A stretch of 64,000 nucleotides of DNA from Prevotella sp. (GCA_016287755.1 JAEEWT010000007.1:62001-126000); one strand, 5' to 3'. Positions 52,564 through 62,797 are shown, counted from the stretch's first letter. Made by a program: numbers and translations. The notes: a model not told the origin generated them from the sequence alone.

Positions 52564-53319
52564 TTATTGTTTTGTTTTCTTGAGATCGAAGAGGTAGGTG
52601 AGTTTCACGATGATGCTACTGTTGTTTGACTTACCGAAATAATCGCGCTTGGTGTCTTTGTAGATATTCCCAAGTCCGTAGTAGTAACGGGCTTCGAGCA
52701 TGAAATGACCAAGTTTCGGGAACGAGTATTCCATACCGATGCCCGCAGCAATACCGTAGTCGAGTTTGTTCTCCACAGCCATCGTGTCCTGATGCACCTC
52801 GTCGTTCGCACGCTTCCAGCTGTTACGCTTGTCGAGCTCGAAGTTCTTCGTCACCTTGTCACTCAGGTAATAACCCAGCTGCGGACCGGCCTGGAAGAAG
52901 AACTGCACGCCCTTCTGCTCCCTACCCCAACCCAGACGGGCAAAGATAGGTAGCTGCACATAGTTCAGCGTACGACTAAAGGATTCTGCCTGTTGCGTCT
53001 CTTCGTTAATCACGGGTTGATCCTCCCTGTCGAGGATATCCTCCTTCCATCCCATCTGCGCATAGTTCAGTTCCGCATAGATGGAGCAGATGCTATTGAA
53101 ATATTTCTCGCAGACATAGCGGAACGACAGACCGCCCGTGTAGCCTCCATGGAAGGTCTGGTTCACCTTCGGTACAAAGCCTACATTACTGAGCATGTAG
53201 CCACCGTTGACACCTATGGCCAGATCGCTCCTGTGTTCGCCTACCTGCGCCAACGACGACAAGGGGAACAGCATGAGCAGACTGATGATGCAAAGGATTG
53301 AACGATTCCGCATCTTCAT
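52564..53319 (-). CDS. PorT-like outer-membrane beta-barrel protein
   Basis: A 251-residue protein with a signal peptide (LFPLSSLAQ, about 24) followed by alternating beta strands (SDLAIGVNGGYMLSNVGF, GGLSFRYVCEKYF, YVQLPIFARLGWGRE, GIAAGIGMEYSFPKLG), giving an eight-strand barrel of the PorT/OmpX type. PorT itself is a T9SS component, but many such barrels have other roles and this one is not clearly the PorT orthologue. It follows the LysM protein by 3 bp in one operon. Confidence 0.82.
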   Translation of the reverse strand: MKMRNRSILCIISLLMLFPLSSLAQVGEHRSDLAIGVNGGYMLSNVGFVPKVNQTFHGGYTGGLSFRYVCEKYFNSICSIYAELNYAQMGWKEDILDREDQPVINEETQQAESFSRTLNYVQLPIFARLGWGREQKGVQFFFQAGPQLGYYLSDKVTKNFELDKRNSWKRANDEVHQDTMAVENKLDYGIAAGIGMEYSFPKLGHFMLEARYYYGLGNIYKDTKRDYFGKSNNSSIIVKLTYLFDLKKTKQ

Positions 53320-53322
53320 GAC

Positions 53323-54669
53323 TTAAAAGGTGATAGAGGAGATTGACTTGTTCTTGTTGTAGTGAACAAGCATGAACTGACGGTTCTTGGAACCGCCGTT
53401 CTTCCCTACCTTCTCGAACTTATACTGCGTTTGCACAGCATATTTGTTAGGCATATTGCCTGAGAAGTTCTTACCCACGGTATGCATGCCACGCAGGAAG
53501 AAGGTGGCCTGGTCGTAACCGGTGAGAGCAAAACGCGGGAGAGCATTCATCATGCTCGCACCAAACCATTTGCGGTAGGCGTTCTCCAATTCCAGCGTTC
53601 TTGCTGTCGAAGCATTATAATAATAATAGGTAGGAATGTAAGTGTCGTACTTGTAGAATCTCTCCAGGTTATACTTCTCGTACAACAGCCAGTCGTTATA
53701 GCCGAACAACGATACGGAGATTTTCTTATTGGCATTGGTCAGCGCATCCAACTTACCCAAGGCGGTAGTCAGTTCGGTGGAACGACCTGTATTGAGAATC
53801 ACCACGTTCGGCTTATCAGTGGTGAAAGCACGTGCGAAGGTGTCATCGGAATTGGACAGATTCGTTACATGATAGGTGATCTTCTTCTCTTCAAGACGCT
53901 TGCGGACTGCCGATGTGAAAATGCCCTTATTACTGTTGGGATCGTTACAATCGACCAACACGACATTATGATCGCCGAAGCGGTCCATGAAAGCTTCCAC
54001 AGCCGACTGGTTGAGTTCCTCAGCAGTCTGATACACCTGATAGATATTCTCATTACTTGCCACGTGGTTACCGTTAATGGAGAACGGGATGACCAGCTTG
54101 ATGCCGTAGGTCTTTACGAACTGTGAGATAAAATCCATCTGCTTGGTGTAAAGCGGACCGAAGATGATGTCGCACTGCTCAGCACCTTTCTCCAGAAGTG
54201 TCTGACGGATATCAGCATCGATGTTCACGTTCCAGGCACGGATATCGGTAGAGATACCCTCTTTCTTCAAGTCGTTGCAAGCCATGAGAATACCGCGGTA
54301 GAACTCCACCATGCGACGACCGTCACCATCTACATCATGCAAGGGCAGCATGATACCCACACGGATAGCCCTTGTCTTGATGTCGGAGGTGTCTTCTTGC
54401 TTAACTGGTGCTGCCTCAGTAGGTTTCGCAGAAGGATAAGGGATAAAGATATAGTCGCCTTTCTTCAGCTTATAGCTAGGATCAAGCATCTCCGGATTGG
54501 CCTTCCGCAGTTCCTCCTCGGTCAAGCCGTATTCCTTAGCGATTCCGTAGATGGTTTCCTTCTTCTTTACCTTGTGCATCTCCTTCCAGGTCTTGCCTTG
54601 TTGTGCACTGGCTTCCATCCCGCCCAGAAGCAGGAAAAGCAATAAAGCATATCTTAAAAAATGTCGCAT
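53323..54669 (-). CDS. LysM protein with periplasmic-binding-like domain
   Basis: About 448 residues from the ATG at 54669 (MRHFLRYALLLFLLLGG). After the signal peptide there is one LysM domain (about 30-75; KKETIYGIAKEYGLTEEEL), which binds peptidoglycan, then a type I periplasmic-binding fold (IRVGIMLPLHDVDGDGRRM, FGPLYTKQMDFISQF, VVLVDCNDPNSNKGIFTSA). The build resembles LpoA/LppC regulators of peptidoglycan synthases or a ligand sensor. It is probably periplasmic and tethered to the wall. First gene of the operon. Confidence 0.86.
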   Translation of the reverse strand: MRHFLRYALLLFLLLGGMEASAQQGKTWKEMHKVKKKETIYGIAKEYGLTEEELRKANPEMLDPSYKLKKGDYIFIPYPSAKPTEAAPVKQEDTSDIKTRAIRVGIMLPLHDVDGDGRRMVEFYRGILMACNDLKKEGISTDIRAWNVNIDADIRQTLLEKGAEQCDIIFGPLYTKQMDFISQFVKTYGIKLVIPFSINGNHVASNENIYQVYQTAEELNQSAVEAFMDRFGDHNVVLVDCNDPNSNKGIFTSAVRKRLEEKKITYHVTNLSNSDDTFARAFTTDKPNVVILNTGRSTELTTALGKLDALTNANKKISVSLFGYNDWLLYEKYNLERFYKYDTYIPTYYYYNASTARTLELENAYRKWFGASMMNALPRFALTGYDQATFFLRGMHTVGKNFSGNMPNKYAVQTQYKFEKVGKNGGSKNRQFMLVHYNKNKSISSITF

Positions 54670-54696
54670 AATCTCTTTATATTTAAAAATCCTGTG

Positions 54697-54727
54697 CAAA
54701 AATACAAAAAAAGAATGGCTAAATCAA
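54697..54727 (-). promoter_or_regulatory. Promoter of the LysM operon
   Basis: TTG (54727-54725), 20 bp, TATTTTTG (54704-54697) on the minus strand. It lies only about 10 bp from the divergent -7 box at 54738-54745. Confidence 0.65.
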
Positions 54728-54737
54728 CTTTATTGCG

Positions 54738-54745
54738 TATTTTTG
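54738..54745 (+). promoter_or_regulatory. -7 box of the T9SS type-B cargo gene
   Basis: TATTTTTG on the plus strand, 19 bp before the ATG at 54765. Its -33 position falls inside the LysM promoter, so the two divergent promoters overlap. Confidence 0.55.
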
Positions 54746-54764
54746 CACGATAAACCGAGAAAAA

Positions 54765-55478
54765 ATGAAAATAAAACAAATATTCACACTCTCTGCCGCC
54801 CTTTGCATGACCTTAGGAATGTCGGCACAGACAAAGCCAACCATCGATCCTACCGCCACCGTGATTAGAGACAACGGTGCTGAGGAAAGCGGTACCCTTT
54901 TCTCTGGTCCTGCCCCTCTTACGGTTGAGTTCAGGGCCAATGCCGAGAATACAGGAGGCTATTCAGCCTACTACGAATGGCGATTCAAGATGGAAGGGGA
55001 AGAAGAGCCTTATCTGATCAGATACGAAGAGGACACTTCCTATACTTTCCTGAAGGCAGGAACACACGAGATTGTGCTGTACGCCACCTTCGTGCAGGGA
55101 ACGGATACCGTGTTATGCACCCAGGAATACTGGATGGACAGGACAGCTATCAAGGTAACGGTGAGCGAGAGTAAGTTGGAGATGCCCAATGCCTTCTCGC
55201 CCAACGGCGACCAACATAACGACACCTATAAGGCAAAGTCGTATCAGTCGTTGGTGGAGTTCCATGCCTATATCTTCAACCGCTGGGGACAAAAACTGTA
55301 TGAATGGACAGATCCTGCCGGAGAATGGGATGGCACCTATAACGGTAAGCCCGTGAAGGATGGGGTGTATTTCGTACTGGTCAAGGCCAAGGGTGCCGAC
55401 GGTATTGAATACAACATCAGGCGCGACGTGAACCTGCTTCGCGGCTTTATCGACAGAGCCGGTAACTCCAACTATTAA
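54765..55478 (+). CDS. T9SS type-B sorted protein (gliding-motility C-terminal domain)
   Basis: A 237-residue protein with a signal peptide (LGMSAQ, about 23), a PKD-like beta domain (about 40-135; [22 protein letters not shown]) and a C-terminal sorting domain: [50 protein letters not shown]. That is the CHU_C/gliding-motility type-B signal read by the type IX system. It should be secreted to the cell surface or outside. It precedes uvrA by 26 bp on the same strand, though the functions are unrelated. Confidence 0.9.
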   Translation: MKIKQIFTLSAALCMTLGMSAQTKPTIDPTATVIRDNGAEESGTLFSGPAPLTVEFRANAENTGGYSAYYEWRFKMEGEEEPYLIRYEEDTSYTFLKAGTHEIVLYATFVQGTDTVLCTQEYWMDRTAIKVTVSESKLEMPNAFSPNGDQHNDTYKAKSYQSLVEFHAYIFNRWGQKLYEWTDPAGEWDGTYNGKPVKDGVYFVLVKAKGADGIEYNIRRDVNLLRGFIDRAGNSNY

Positions 55479-55504
55479 TCCCATTCCTTTCTCCTCCCAC
55501 CATC

Positions 55505-58375
55505 ATGAACAGAGAAGACGAAAGAATCAATATCTGGGGCGCTCGGGTACATAACCTGAAGAACGTCGATGTGGAGATTCCCCGAAACAGTCTGACGGTG
55601 ATTACCGGACTGAGCGGTTCGGGGAAGTCGTCACTGGCTTTCGACACAATCTTTGCCGAAGGACAGCGGCGGTACATCGAGACCTTCTCGGCTTATGCCC
55701 GTAACTTCCTGGGAGGAATGGAACGACCCGATGTGGATAAGATCACCGGATTGAGTCCTGTGATCAGCATCGAACAGAAAACCACGAATAAGAATCCACG
55801 CTCCACGGTAGGAACCACCACCGAAGTGTACGACTTTCTCCGTCTGCTCTTTGCCCGTGCCGGCACGGCCTACAGCTATGCTACGGGTGAGAAGATGGTG
55901 AAATATACAGAAGAAAAGGTGCTCAGCATGATCAGAGAGGATTATGCCGAAAAGAAGATCTACCTTCTGGCGCCACTGGTACGCAACAGGAAAGGTCACT
56001 ACCGCGAGCTCTTCGAGAGCATGCGACGGAAAGGCTACCTGCATATCCGCATCGACGGAGTGATTACGGAAATCACGCGGGGCATGAAGGTTGACCGTTA
56101 CAAGAACCACAATATCGAGGTGGTCATTGACAAGATGAGTCTGCCACCCTACTCGCCCGACGAGGATTCCAGGACAGAACGACTGAAGAAATCGGTCTCC
56201 CTGGCCATGAAACAGGGCGAAGGGATTATCATGGTGATGGACATGACGAATGCTTCGCAGAACGATGGAGCGGGCGAAGTGAAGTATTACTCCAAACGAT
56301 TGATGTGTCCCACCACGGGAATCTCGTATGGCGACCCTGCCCCGAACAAGTTCTCGTTCAACTCTCCAGAAGGAGCGTGCCCACATTGCAAAGGCCTCGG
56401 ATATATCAACGAGATTGATCTCGACAAGGTTATTCCCGACCGTAGGCTCTCCATCTACGAAGGAGCCATTGCTCCGTTGGGGAAATACAAGAGTCAGCTC
56501 ATCTTCTGGCAGATTGACGCTATACTACATAATTATGAATGCAACCTGAAGACACCCGTCAAGGAACTGCCCGACGAAGCTTTACAAGAGGTACTCTACG
56601 GTTCGCTGACCGATGTGCGCATCAGTAAGGACCTGGTGCATACCTCGAGTGATTTCTTCGTGGCTTTCAACGGCGTGATCAAATACCTGCGCAGCATCAT
56701 GGAGAACGATGACAGTGCCAGCGGACAGAAATGGGCTGATCAGTTCCTCGCTACCGCTGTGTGCCCTGAGTGCCAAGGTCAGCGACTGAACCGCGAATCC
56801 CTATCCTACCGCATCTGGGATAAGAACATCTCGGAACTGGCACAGATGGATATCAGTGAACTGAAGGAATGGCTCTCAAAGGTGGAGGAACACATGGAGC
56901 CTCAACAGCAGAAGATTGCCGAGGAGATTCTCAAGGAGATTCGTACACGACTGGATTTCATGCTGGAGGTAGGACTCGACTATCTGTCGCTAGACCGTCA
57001 GTCGGCTTCTCTCTCAGGCGGTGAGAGTCAGCGCATCCGTCTTGCCACCCAAATCGGCAGTCAGCTGGTAAACGTGCTCTATATCCTTGACGAGCCGAGC
57101 ATCGGTCTGCACCAGCGAGATAACGAACGACTGATCGCCTCGTTGAAGGAACTGCGCGATATCGGGAATACAGTGATTGTGGTGGAGCATGACAAGGATA
57201 TGATGTGCAATGCCGACTATATCGTGGATATCGGTCCTAAGGCGGGTCGTAAAGGCGGTGAGGTGGTGTTCCAAGGAACGCCTGCTGAGATGATGAAGAC
57301 CAACACGCTCACGGCTCAATACCTCAATGGACAGAAGGAGATCGCCCTGCCCGAACACCGCAGGAAAGGTAACGGTAAAGCCATCACCCTGCATGGGGCA
57401 TCTGGGAATAATCTCAAGCATGTGGATGTGACCTTCCCATTGGGAACGCTCATCGTGGTGACTGGTGTCAGCGGATCAGGGAAATCCACCCTGATCAACG
57501 AAACACTACAGCCGATTCTCAGTCAGCATTTCTACCGCTCGCTGAAGAAGCCCATGAAATATGACAGTATCGAAGGACTCGAAGATATCGATAAGGTGGT
57601 GAATGTTGACCAGACCCCTATCGGACGAACACCTCGTTCCAATCCTGCAACCTATACGGGAGTGTTCAGTGATATCCGCTCGCTCTTCGTGAACCTGCCC
57701 GAAGCCAAGATTCGTGGTTATAAGCCCGGACGGTTCTCGTTCAATGTTAAGGGCGGACGTTGCGAGACATGTGGCGGTAATGGTTACAAGACCATCGAGA
57801 TGAACTTCCTGCCGGATGTATATGTACCCTGCGAGGTGTGTCATGGCAAGCGCTATAACCGGGAAACATTAGAGGTGAGATACAAAGGAAAGTCCATTGC
57901 TGACGTATTGGATATGACCATTAACCAAGCGGTGGAATTCTTTGAGAATGTGCCAGATATACTCAGGAAGATCAAGACCATTCAGGATGTAGGACTGGGT
58001 TATATCAAACTCGGACAACCTTCCACTACTCTCTCCGGCGGTGAGAGTCAGCGCGTGAAGCTCGCTACGGAACTGAGCAAGAAAGATACGGGTAAGACAC
58101 TCTATATTCTTGATGAGCCAACCACAGGTCTTCACTTCGAGGATATCCGTATCCTGATGAATGTGCTCCAGCAGTTGGTTGACCGCGGGAACACAGTGAT
58201 CATCATCGAACATAACTTCGATGTGATCAAATTAGCGGATTATATCATTGATATGGGACCGGAAGGCGGTCGTAAGGGAGGAACTATCCTCTCCACGGGA
58301 ACACCTGAGGTAGTGGCTAAGAGTAAGAAAGGTTATACGCCACGGTTCTTGCGGGAAGAGATGAAGAAAAAGTAA
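55505..58375 (+). CDS. uvrA: Excinuclease ABC subunit A
   Basis: The 956-residue protein has two ABC modules (Walker [10 protein letters not shown] and GVSGSGKST; signatures [14 protein letters not shown] and [14 protein letters not shown]), UvrB-binding and insertion domains, and zinc-finger cysteines in [28 protein letters not shown] and CEVCHGKRY. It recognises bulky DNA lesions as a dimer and loads UvrB. Length is normal. It is convergent with the FAD protein with a 10-bp gap. UvrB and UvrC are not in this window. Confidence 0.98.
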   Translation: MNREDERINIWGARVHNLKNVDVEIPRNSLTVITGLSGSGKSSLAFDTIFAEGQRRYIETFSAYARNFLGGMERPDVDKITGLSPVISIEQKTTNKNPRSTVGTTTEVYDFLRLLFARAGTAYSYATGEKMVKYTEEKVLSMIREDYAEKKIYLLAPLVRNRKGHYRELFESMRRKGYLHIRIDGVITEITRGMKVDRYKNHNIEVVIDKMSLPPYSPDEDSRTERLKKSVSLAMKQGEGIIMVMDMTNASQNDGAGEVKYYSKRLMCPTTGISYGDPAPNKFSFNSPEGACPHCKGLGYINEIDLDKVIPDRRLSIYEGAIAPLGKYKSQLIFWQIDAILHNYECNLKTPVKELPDEALQEVLYGSLTDVRISKDLVHTSSDFFVAFNGVIKYLRSIMENDDSASGQKWADQFLATAVCPECQGQRLNRESLSYRIWDKNISELAQMDISELKEWLSKVEEHMEPQQQKIAEEILKEIRTRLDFMLEVGLDYLSLDRQSASLSGGESQRIRLATQIGSQLVNVLYILDEPSIGLHQRDNERLIASLKELRDIGNTVIVVEHDKDMMCNADYIVDIGPKAGRKGGEVVFQGTPAEMMKTNTLTAQYLNGQKEIALPEHRRKGNGKAITLHGASGNNLKHVDVTFPLGTLIVVTGVSGSGKSTLINETLQPILSQHFYRSLKKPMKYDSIEGLEDIDKVVNVDQTPIGRTPRSNPATYTGVFSDIRSLFVNLPEAKIRGYKPGRFSFNVKGGRCETCGGNGYKTIEMNFLPDVYVPCEVCHGKRYNRETLEVRYKGKSIADVLDMTINQAVEFFENVPDILRKIKTIQDVGLGYIKLGQPSTTLSGGESQRVKLATELSKKDTGKTLYILDEPTTGLHFEDIRILMNVLQQLVDRGNTVIIIEHNFDVIKLADYIIDMGPEGGRKGGTILSTGTPEVVAKSKKGYTPRFLREEMKKK

Positions 58376-58385
58376 TACTCATCCA

Positions 58386-59987
58386 TCAACTCACGCCAAG
58401 CAGTCGTGCTACCTGCTCCGCACAACGCTCCCCGTCAACACCAGCAGAAACAATACCTCCTGCGTAGCCCGCACCTTCCCCGCACGGGAACAAACCCTTC
58501 ACGTTTACATGCTCCAACGAATCCTTGTCACGCAAGATGCGGACAGGCGAAGAGGTACGCGTCTCCACACCTATCACTGTGGCATTGCTGGTCATGAAAC
58601 CCCGACTCATCGAGCCGAACTTCTTGAAGCCTTGACGCAGACGGGCGGTAATCATCTCGGGTAACCAGAAATGTAGCGGACTGGCCAGTAAGCCGGGCGC
58701 ATAACTGCTGTCAGGAAGGTCGGCACTGAGCTTACCATTCACGAAATCCGTCATGCGCTGTGCCGGAGCTGTCTGTTTCCTGTTTCCCTGTTGCCAGCAC
58801 ACACGCTCCAACTCTTCCTGGAAGAGCATCATCTTCAACGGTCCTTCACCTTGCACATCGTCAGGACGCAGTTCCACCACCATACCGCTGTTGCTCCATC
58901 GTGTACCTCGGTTTGACGGACTCATTCCGTTTACCACGATCTGCTCAGGACCTGTTGCAGCAGGTATGACAAAGCCACCGGGACACATACAGAAACTATA
59001 GACGCCACGACCATCCACCTGGGTCACGAAGCCGTATTCGGCTGCAGGCAGATAAGCGCCCCTACCCTCCTTGTTATGATACTGGATCTGGTCAATCAGA
59101 TGTGCGGGGTGCTCCAAACGGACACCTACTGCCAAAGCCTTGGCCTCCAAAAAGACTCCTGCATCAGTGAGATAACGATATACATCACGGGCAGAATGAC
59201 CTGTTGCCAGGATGACAGGTCCCTGGAACTCGCATTCCTCCTGCTCACCATTGATAGTAGTATGAACAGCTTTCACGCCAACCACCTCTCTGTCGGTTTC
59301 TCCACCTTCCATAACAGGACGGAGGTTCAAAGCCACCATCTTCGTCTGGAAATGAACCTCACCACCACATTGGATAATCGTGTTCCGCATATTCTCAATC
59401 ACGCGGGGCAGCTTATCAGTACCTATATGGGGATGAGCATCTGCCAGGATATTCGTGCTGGCACCATGCTGACAGAACACGTTCAGGATTTTCTCCACGC
59501 TACCCCGTTTCTTACTGCGGGTATAGAGTTTTCCATCGCTATAGGCGCCGGCACCTCCCTCACCGAAGCAGTAGTTACTCTCCTCGTCAACCACCTGTGT
59601 TCGGACAATTCGCGCCAAGTCCTTTTTCCGCTCATGCACATCCTTACCGCGTTCCAGTACCACGGGCTTCAACCCCAGTTCAATCAAGCGCAAGGCAGCA
59701 AACAATCCGCCAGGACCAGCTCCTACCACGATTACTTGTGGAGCAGATGATACGTCACGATACTCTGTCTTCACGTATTCATCTTCCGTCGGCTCTTCGT
59801 TGATATACACTCGTATCTTAAGGTTCACGAAGATAGCACGCTGACGCGCATCGATACTGCGTTTCAGTACTCTGACGTGCGTCATCGACTTCATCTCAAG
59901 ACCTTCCTCGTGAGCCAGGTAGTCCTTAATGGTGGCCTCATTCACCGCCTGGTGCGGGCGCACTCTGATGGAATATTCCTTAATCAT
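58386..59987 (-). CDS. NAD(P)/FAD-dependent oxidoreductase
   Basis: About 533 residues from the ATG at 59987 (MIKEYSIRVRPHQ); the longer frame starts in repeat sequence. The FAD-binding Rossmann loop is VVGAGPGGLFAALRL (about 98-112), with a second segment GPVILATGHSARDVYRY and a C-terminal GLFPCGEGAGYAGGIVSAG, which places the FAD. This matches the conserved, uncharacterised FAD-dependent dehydrogenase family of about 520 residues found across bacteria. Substrate unknown. A TATATTTG box lies at 60044-60037. Confidence 0.87.
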   Translation of the reverse strand: MIKEYSIRVRPHQAVNEATIKDYLAHEEGLEMKSMTHVRVLKRSIDARQRAIFVNLKIRVYINEEPTEDEYVKTEYRDVSSAPQVIVVGAGPGGLFAALRLIELGLKPVVLERGKDVHERKKDLARIVRTQVVDEESNYCFGEGGAGAYSDGKLYTRSKKRGSVEKILNVFCQHGASTNILADAHPHIGTDKLPRVIENMRNTIIQCGGEVHFQTKMVALNLRPVMEGGETDREVVGVKAVHTTINGEQEECEFQGPVILATGHSARDVYRYLTDAGVFLEAKALAVGVRLEHPAHLIDQIQYHNKEGRGAYLPAAEYGFVTQVDGRGVYSFCMCPGGFVIPAATGPEQIVVNGMSPSNRGTRWSNSGMVVELRPDDVQGEGPLKMMLFQEELERVCWQQGNRKQTAPAQRMTDFVNGKLSADLPDSSYAPGLLASPLHFWLPEMITARLRQGFKKFGSMSRGFMTSNATVIGVETRTSSPVRILRDKDSLEHVNVKGLFPCGEGAGYAGGIVSAGVDGERCAEQVARLLGVS

Positions 59988-60036
59988 CTGCCTATCAATT
60001 CTCCTTTTCTTTCCTTTATCGAAAAGAATCTGCTTG

Positions 60037-60044
60037 CAAATATA
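60037..60044 (-). promoter_or_regulatory. -7 box of the FAD oxidoreductase gene
   Basis: TATATTTG on the minus strand, about 50 bp before the ATG at 59987. No convincing -33 element. Confidence 0.5.
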
Positions 60045-60048
60045 CAAA

Positions 60049-60170
60049 TTTTCCGCGAAACCCTTAACGAGTTCCGCGGAAAAACATTCAATTGTCAATT
60101 GTCCGCTCGGCTTTACCGCTTCGCTATGCGAAGAATTGTCAACTGTCAATTGTCAACTGTCAACTAATTC
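60049..60170. repeat. Hairpin and TCAATTGTC repeats after the adhesin gene
   Basis: TTTTCCGCG (60049-60057) pairs with CGCGGAAAA (60075-60083). Then come alternating CAATTGTC and CAACTGTC words with a CTTCGCTATGCGAAG hairpin between. They run into the last codons of the adhesin-like gene. Confidence 0.6.
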
Positions 60171-62503
60171 AAAATGGTCTTCTTGCCATTTTGAATATAA
60201 ACCCCCTTCTTCGTGGGCTTACCGCTCAGCTTCTGCCCCTCAATAGTGTACCACTCGTCAGAGTAATTATCCATTGTCCATTGTCCATTATCCATTATTT
60301 GGACTCCTGTCGCAATGGCATGTGGATCATACGGAGTCACGAACGATGAAGAGGCCCATCGGCTTTCATCCGTCCCCCTGACTCCCTTCACCCGCCAGAG
60401 ATACGGTGCGTCGTTGACCAGCCGCGTAGCCACGAAGGAAGTGCGACCCTCGCTGATGGGCTTCTCTATGATGCGGTTATCTGCAAACACATACACGGCG
60501 AGAATATCAAATCTATCATCCGTTATCTGAGCATGACCCATGAAGCTGAGGGTTCCGCCGAGGTCTACATCGGAGATGAGCAGCCAATCGTCTGGGGTCA
60601 ATGTGACTCCGCCATGTTTCCAACAGGTTGAAGAGATGCCAGAATGATCGTTATAAGGTATCCAGGAATCCTCTTCTTTGTTGCTTAGGATCTCCCATCC
60701 ATAGCTATCACCATCCTGGTCAATCGATGATAGTTTCGCGGGCATTCCCCATTCACAATTCTCAAAGTCTTCTGAGAAGACCGTCGTACCTTCTGGGTTG
60801 GTCAGCACGATATCATCAAGATGGAGCCAACTGTCTTCGGTCGCGTTATAGTGGCGGATGAGGATGGAACCCTTACCGCTGTAACGTTGCAAATCGAAGG
60901 AATAAACTCTTTTCCCACCATATACTTTAATGTCTTCTCCCAGTTTCCACCCTGCGTTGTATTGCAACACATAGTTGTCGAGCGTTCCCTCCCAACTCAG
61001 CGTGGCCTCCGTCGCCTCAGGTGCGCTCCCTAGGTTCTTCGGCTTGGGGCAAATCTCTGCCGTGTTGAAGCTGAAGGGTTCCGACCACTCGCTGACGACG
61101 TTCGCATCATAGTAGGAGCGCACCATCAGCGTGTACTGGGTGTCAGACTCCAGGTCCGTCAGCGTGTAGGGATTGTTGTCGACAAGAATCAGGTTCTCCA
61201 TATCGTGATTGATGCAGATCTGCCATTGTGTGGCGCCTCCTCTCTCGTTCCAGTCTATCGCCGCGCTATTCGCCGTGACGTCAGAAGCCTTCAGCTCGAT
61301 AGGTCTCGGGCAGTCCAGGTTGGCTGTATAGAAGACGGTATCATTCAATATGTTCGACCCCTCGAAGATGACCTCTCCAAACGGATCGCGGACTACATAG
61401 GAACACTCATTGGCATATCCACTGCCTTCCCATACGAAGTAGATTTTACGCCCTAAGCAGACAGGCAGCGTGCCGCTATTGTCGTATCCGGTTCCGATTG
61501 TCCATTTCCGATCAAGTTCCTCATCTGTCAACGCATCCTTGACGACGATGGCATTCGCCCCCCATCCGTCACCAAAGCTGTCGTGCAGTTCATAGCTGAT
61601 CGTGACCATCTTATCTGGCGAGCAATACAGCGTGCGGATGGTGACCGATTCGCTCCATTTGCTCACATCAGTTCCGTTCACAGCCCGCACCTTCACCTCG
61701 TAGTAACTATCTCTCTCCCAACCGCTGAAGGTATAGGCTTTTTCGGTAGTTTCAATCAGGTGTTCTTCGTCGTTGTTGACGCAGATCTGCCATGCGGAAG
61801 CACTCGATTGCCACTTGATCGTGGCACCTTCCAGAGCTACATCGTCGACACTGATGGCAGAAGGAGCGACAAGCCCTTGTTGTTCTGCTGGACTATAGCA
61901 GAACGTCACCTTGGGCAAGTAATCCAGACAGGAGGGCATTACCGCATCGAAAGATTCTTTATTTCTACCACGTATGCAGGCTCTACTCATATCCTTCTTA
62001 GTCTTGAAATTTGGCGAAGTATAGTTGTTTCCTGGTTCGGTCAGATGGAAAACCACGAGCAGATTACCTCCCTGATAGTAGAAAGGTTTGTCGAACACGA
62101 CCCACATGGTATCCCCCGTGGCGTCGAGTTGCCCCGTATAGACAGGGTCAACTTCCGAGAAGTCGGTGAACGACAGGTTTTCAGTAGGGAAAGAGCTTTG
62201 AGCAACTTCCTTTAGATAGACTTTAAAGGTGGCTTCCCATACAAATTTGGCTTTGTAAGCGCCGGTATGGAAGGCCATCTTCGATATGTTGCTATTTTCC
62301 ATAGCTTGGAGATAGTCAGCAGGATAGATCATCTCACACTTCTGATACCAATTTGCGTATTTTCCATAAACGGGTATATCTGTGTTATTAAAATCAGTAG
62401 TCTCGAACACCGTCAACGTATCCGTTTCTCCCTCTCCCTCGGCCTTTGCGTTACCCGCCCAAGCCAGCATGAGTATCACTGATAATAGTATTTTTTTGAT
62501 CAT
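60164..62503 (-). CDS. Secreted T9SS cargo with fibronectin-III and cleaved-adhesin domains
   Basis: About 779 residues from the ATG at 62503 (MIKKILLSVILMLAWAGNAKAEG). After the signal peptide come fibronectin-III domains (about 210-295 and 390-470; for example ATIKWQSSASAWQICVNN and TQWQICINHDMENLILVD), then a choice-of-anchor/cleaved-adhesin beta domain (VFSEDFENCEWGMPA, WLLISDVDLGG) like those in gingipains. The C-terminus (YTIEGQKLSGKPTKKGVYI) is a T9SS type-A-like sorting tail. Just before the tail, MDNGQWTMDN is encoded by a TGGACAATGGACAAT tandem repeat. It should be an adhesin or host-protein-binding surface protein. Driven by promoter-module copy 3. Confidence 0.83.
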   Translation of the reverse strand: MIKKILLSVILMLAWAGNAKAEGEGETDTLTVFETTDFNNTDIPVYGKYANWYQKCEMIYPADYLQAMENSNISKMAFHTGAYKAKFVWEATFKVYLKEVAQSSFPTENLSFTDFSEVDPVYTGQLDATGDTMWVVFDKPFYYQGGNLLVVFHLTEPGNNYTSPNFKTKKDMSRACIRGRNKESFDAVMPSCLDYLPKVTFCYSPAEQQGLVAPSAISVDDVALEGATIKWQSSASAWQICVNNDEEHLIETTEKAYTFSGWERDSYYEVKVRAVNGTDVSKWSESVTIRTLYCSPDKMVTISYELHDSFGDGWGANAIVVKDALTDEELDRKWTIGTGYDNSGTLPVCLGRKIYFVWEGSGYANECSYVVRDPFGEVIFEGSNILNDTVFYTANLDCPRPIELKASDVTANSAAIDWNERGGATQWQICINHDMENLILVDNNPYTLTDLESDTQYTLMVRSYYDANVVSEWSEPFSFNTAEICPKPKNLGSAPEATEATLSWEGTLDNYVLQYNAGWKLGEDIKVYGGKRVYSFDLQRYSGKGSILIRHYNATEDSWLHLDDIVLTNPEGTTVFSEDFENCEWGMPAKLSSIDQDGDSYGWEILSNKEEDSWIPYNDHSGISSTCWKHGGVTLTPDDWLLISDVDLGGTLSFMGHAQITDDRFDILAVYVFADNRIIEKPISEGRTSFVATRLVNDAPYLWRVKGVRGTDESRWASSSFVTPYDPHAIATGVQIMDNGQWTMDNYSDEWYTIEGQKLSGKPTKKGVYIQNGKKTILN
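60271..60299. repeat. In-frame ATTGTCC tandem repeat near the adhesin C-terminus
   Basis: CCATTGTCCATTGTCCATTATCCATTATTT on the plus strand is about four copies of a 9-bp unit. On the minus strand it encodes the MDNGQWTMDN stretch of the protein. Confidence 0.7.
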
Positions 62504-62532
62504 TCGTATGGATTTTTTTTGCATTTTGGCTG

Positions 62533-62564
62533 CAAAGGTACGATTAAGTGAGCGAAAAACCAAA
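62533..62564 (-). promoter_or_regulatory. Promoter of the adhesin gene, copy 3 of the shared module
   Basis: TTTG (62564-62561), 20 bp, TACCTTTG (62540-62533) on the minus strand. The bases from CTGCAAAGG to GAGCGAAAAA match the rnpB and XRE copies closely, but the upstream palindrome differs. Confidence 0.8.
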
Positions 62565-62616
62565 AAGTATTTGGGGTTTTTCCGAACGTGGAAGAAAGAA
62601 GCGAGATGTTTTCCAT

Positions 62617-62680
62617 AGTTTGACGCAATAATTCATCGAGTTTGACGCAATAATTCAACGAGTTTGATTGCGTCAAACTA
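62617..62680. repeat. AGTTTGACGCAAT repeats, two direct and one inverted
   Basis: AGTTTGACGCAATAATTCA occurs at about 62617 and 62639 (22-bp period), followed by AGTTTGATTGCGTCAAACT (62661-62679), whose second half is the inverse of the same word. The pattern is tidy and looks like protein binding sites or a mobile repeat. Confidence 0.65.
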
Positions 62681-62696
62681 TTCCTCTGCTAAATCG

Positions 62697-62797
62697 TCGC
62701 CGAGGTGAAGGCTTCAAGGCCCCCATACGTACTTCTCTCTAGAGAGAGAGAAGGTAGTATGGATGGGGGCCGAATGAAGCGACCTTCACCGAGGCGG
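62697..62797. repeat. About 100-bp long hairpin downstream of the GH3 gene
   Basis: Outer arms GGTGAAGG/CCTTCACC with a few mismatches, inner GGCCCCCAT/ATGGGGGCC perfect, and a CTTCTCTCT-A-GAGAGAGAG tip. The whole can fold as one long, interrupted stem. It lies just past the GH3 stop codon. Unusually large for a terminator. Confidence 0.7.
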
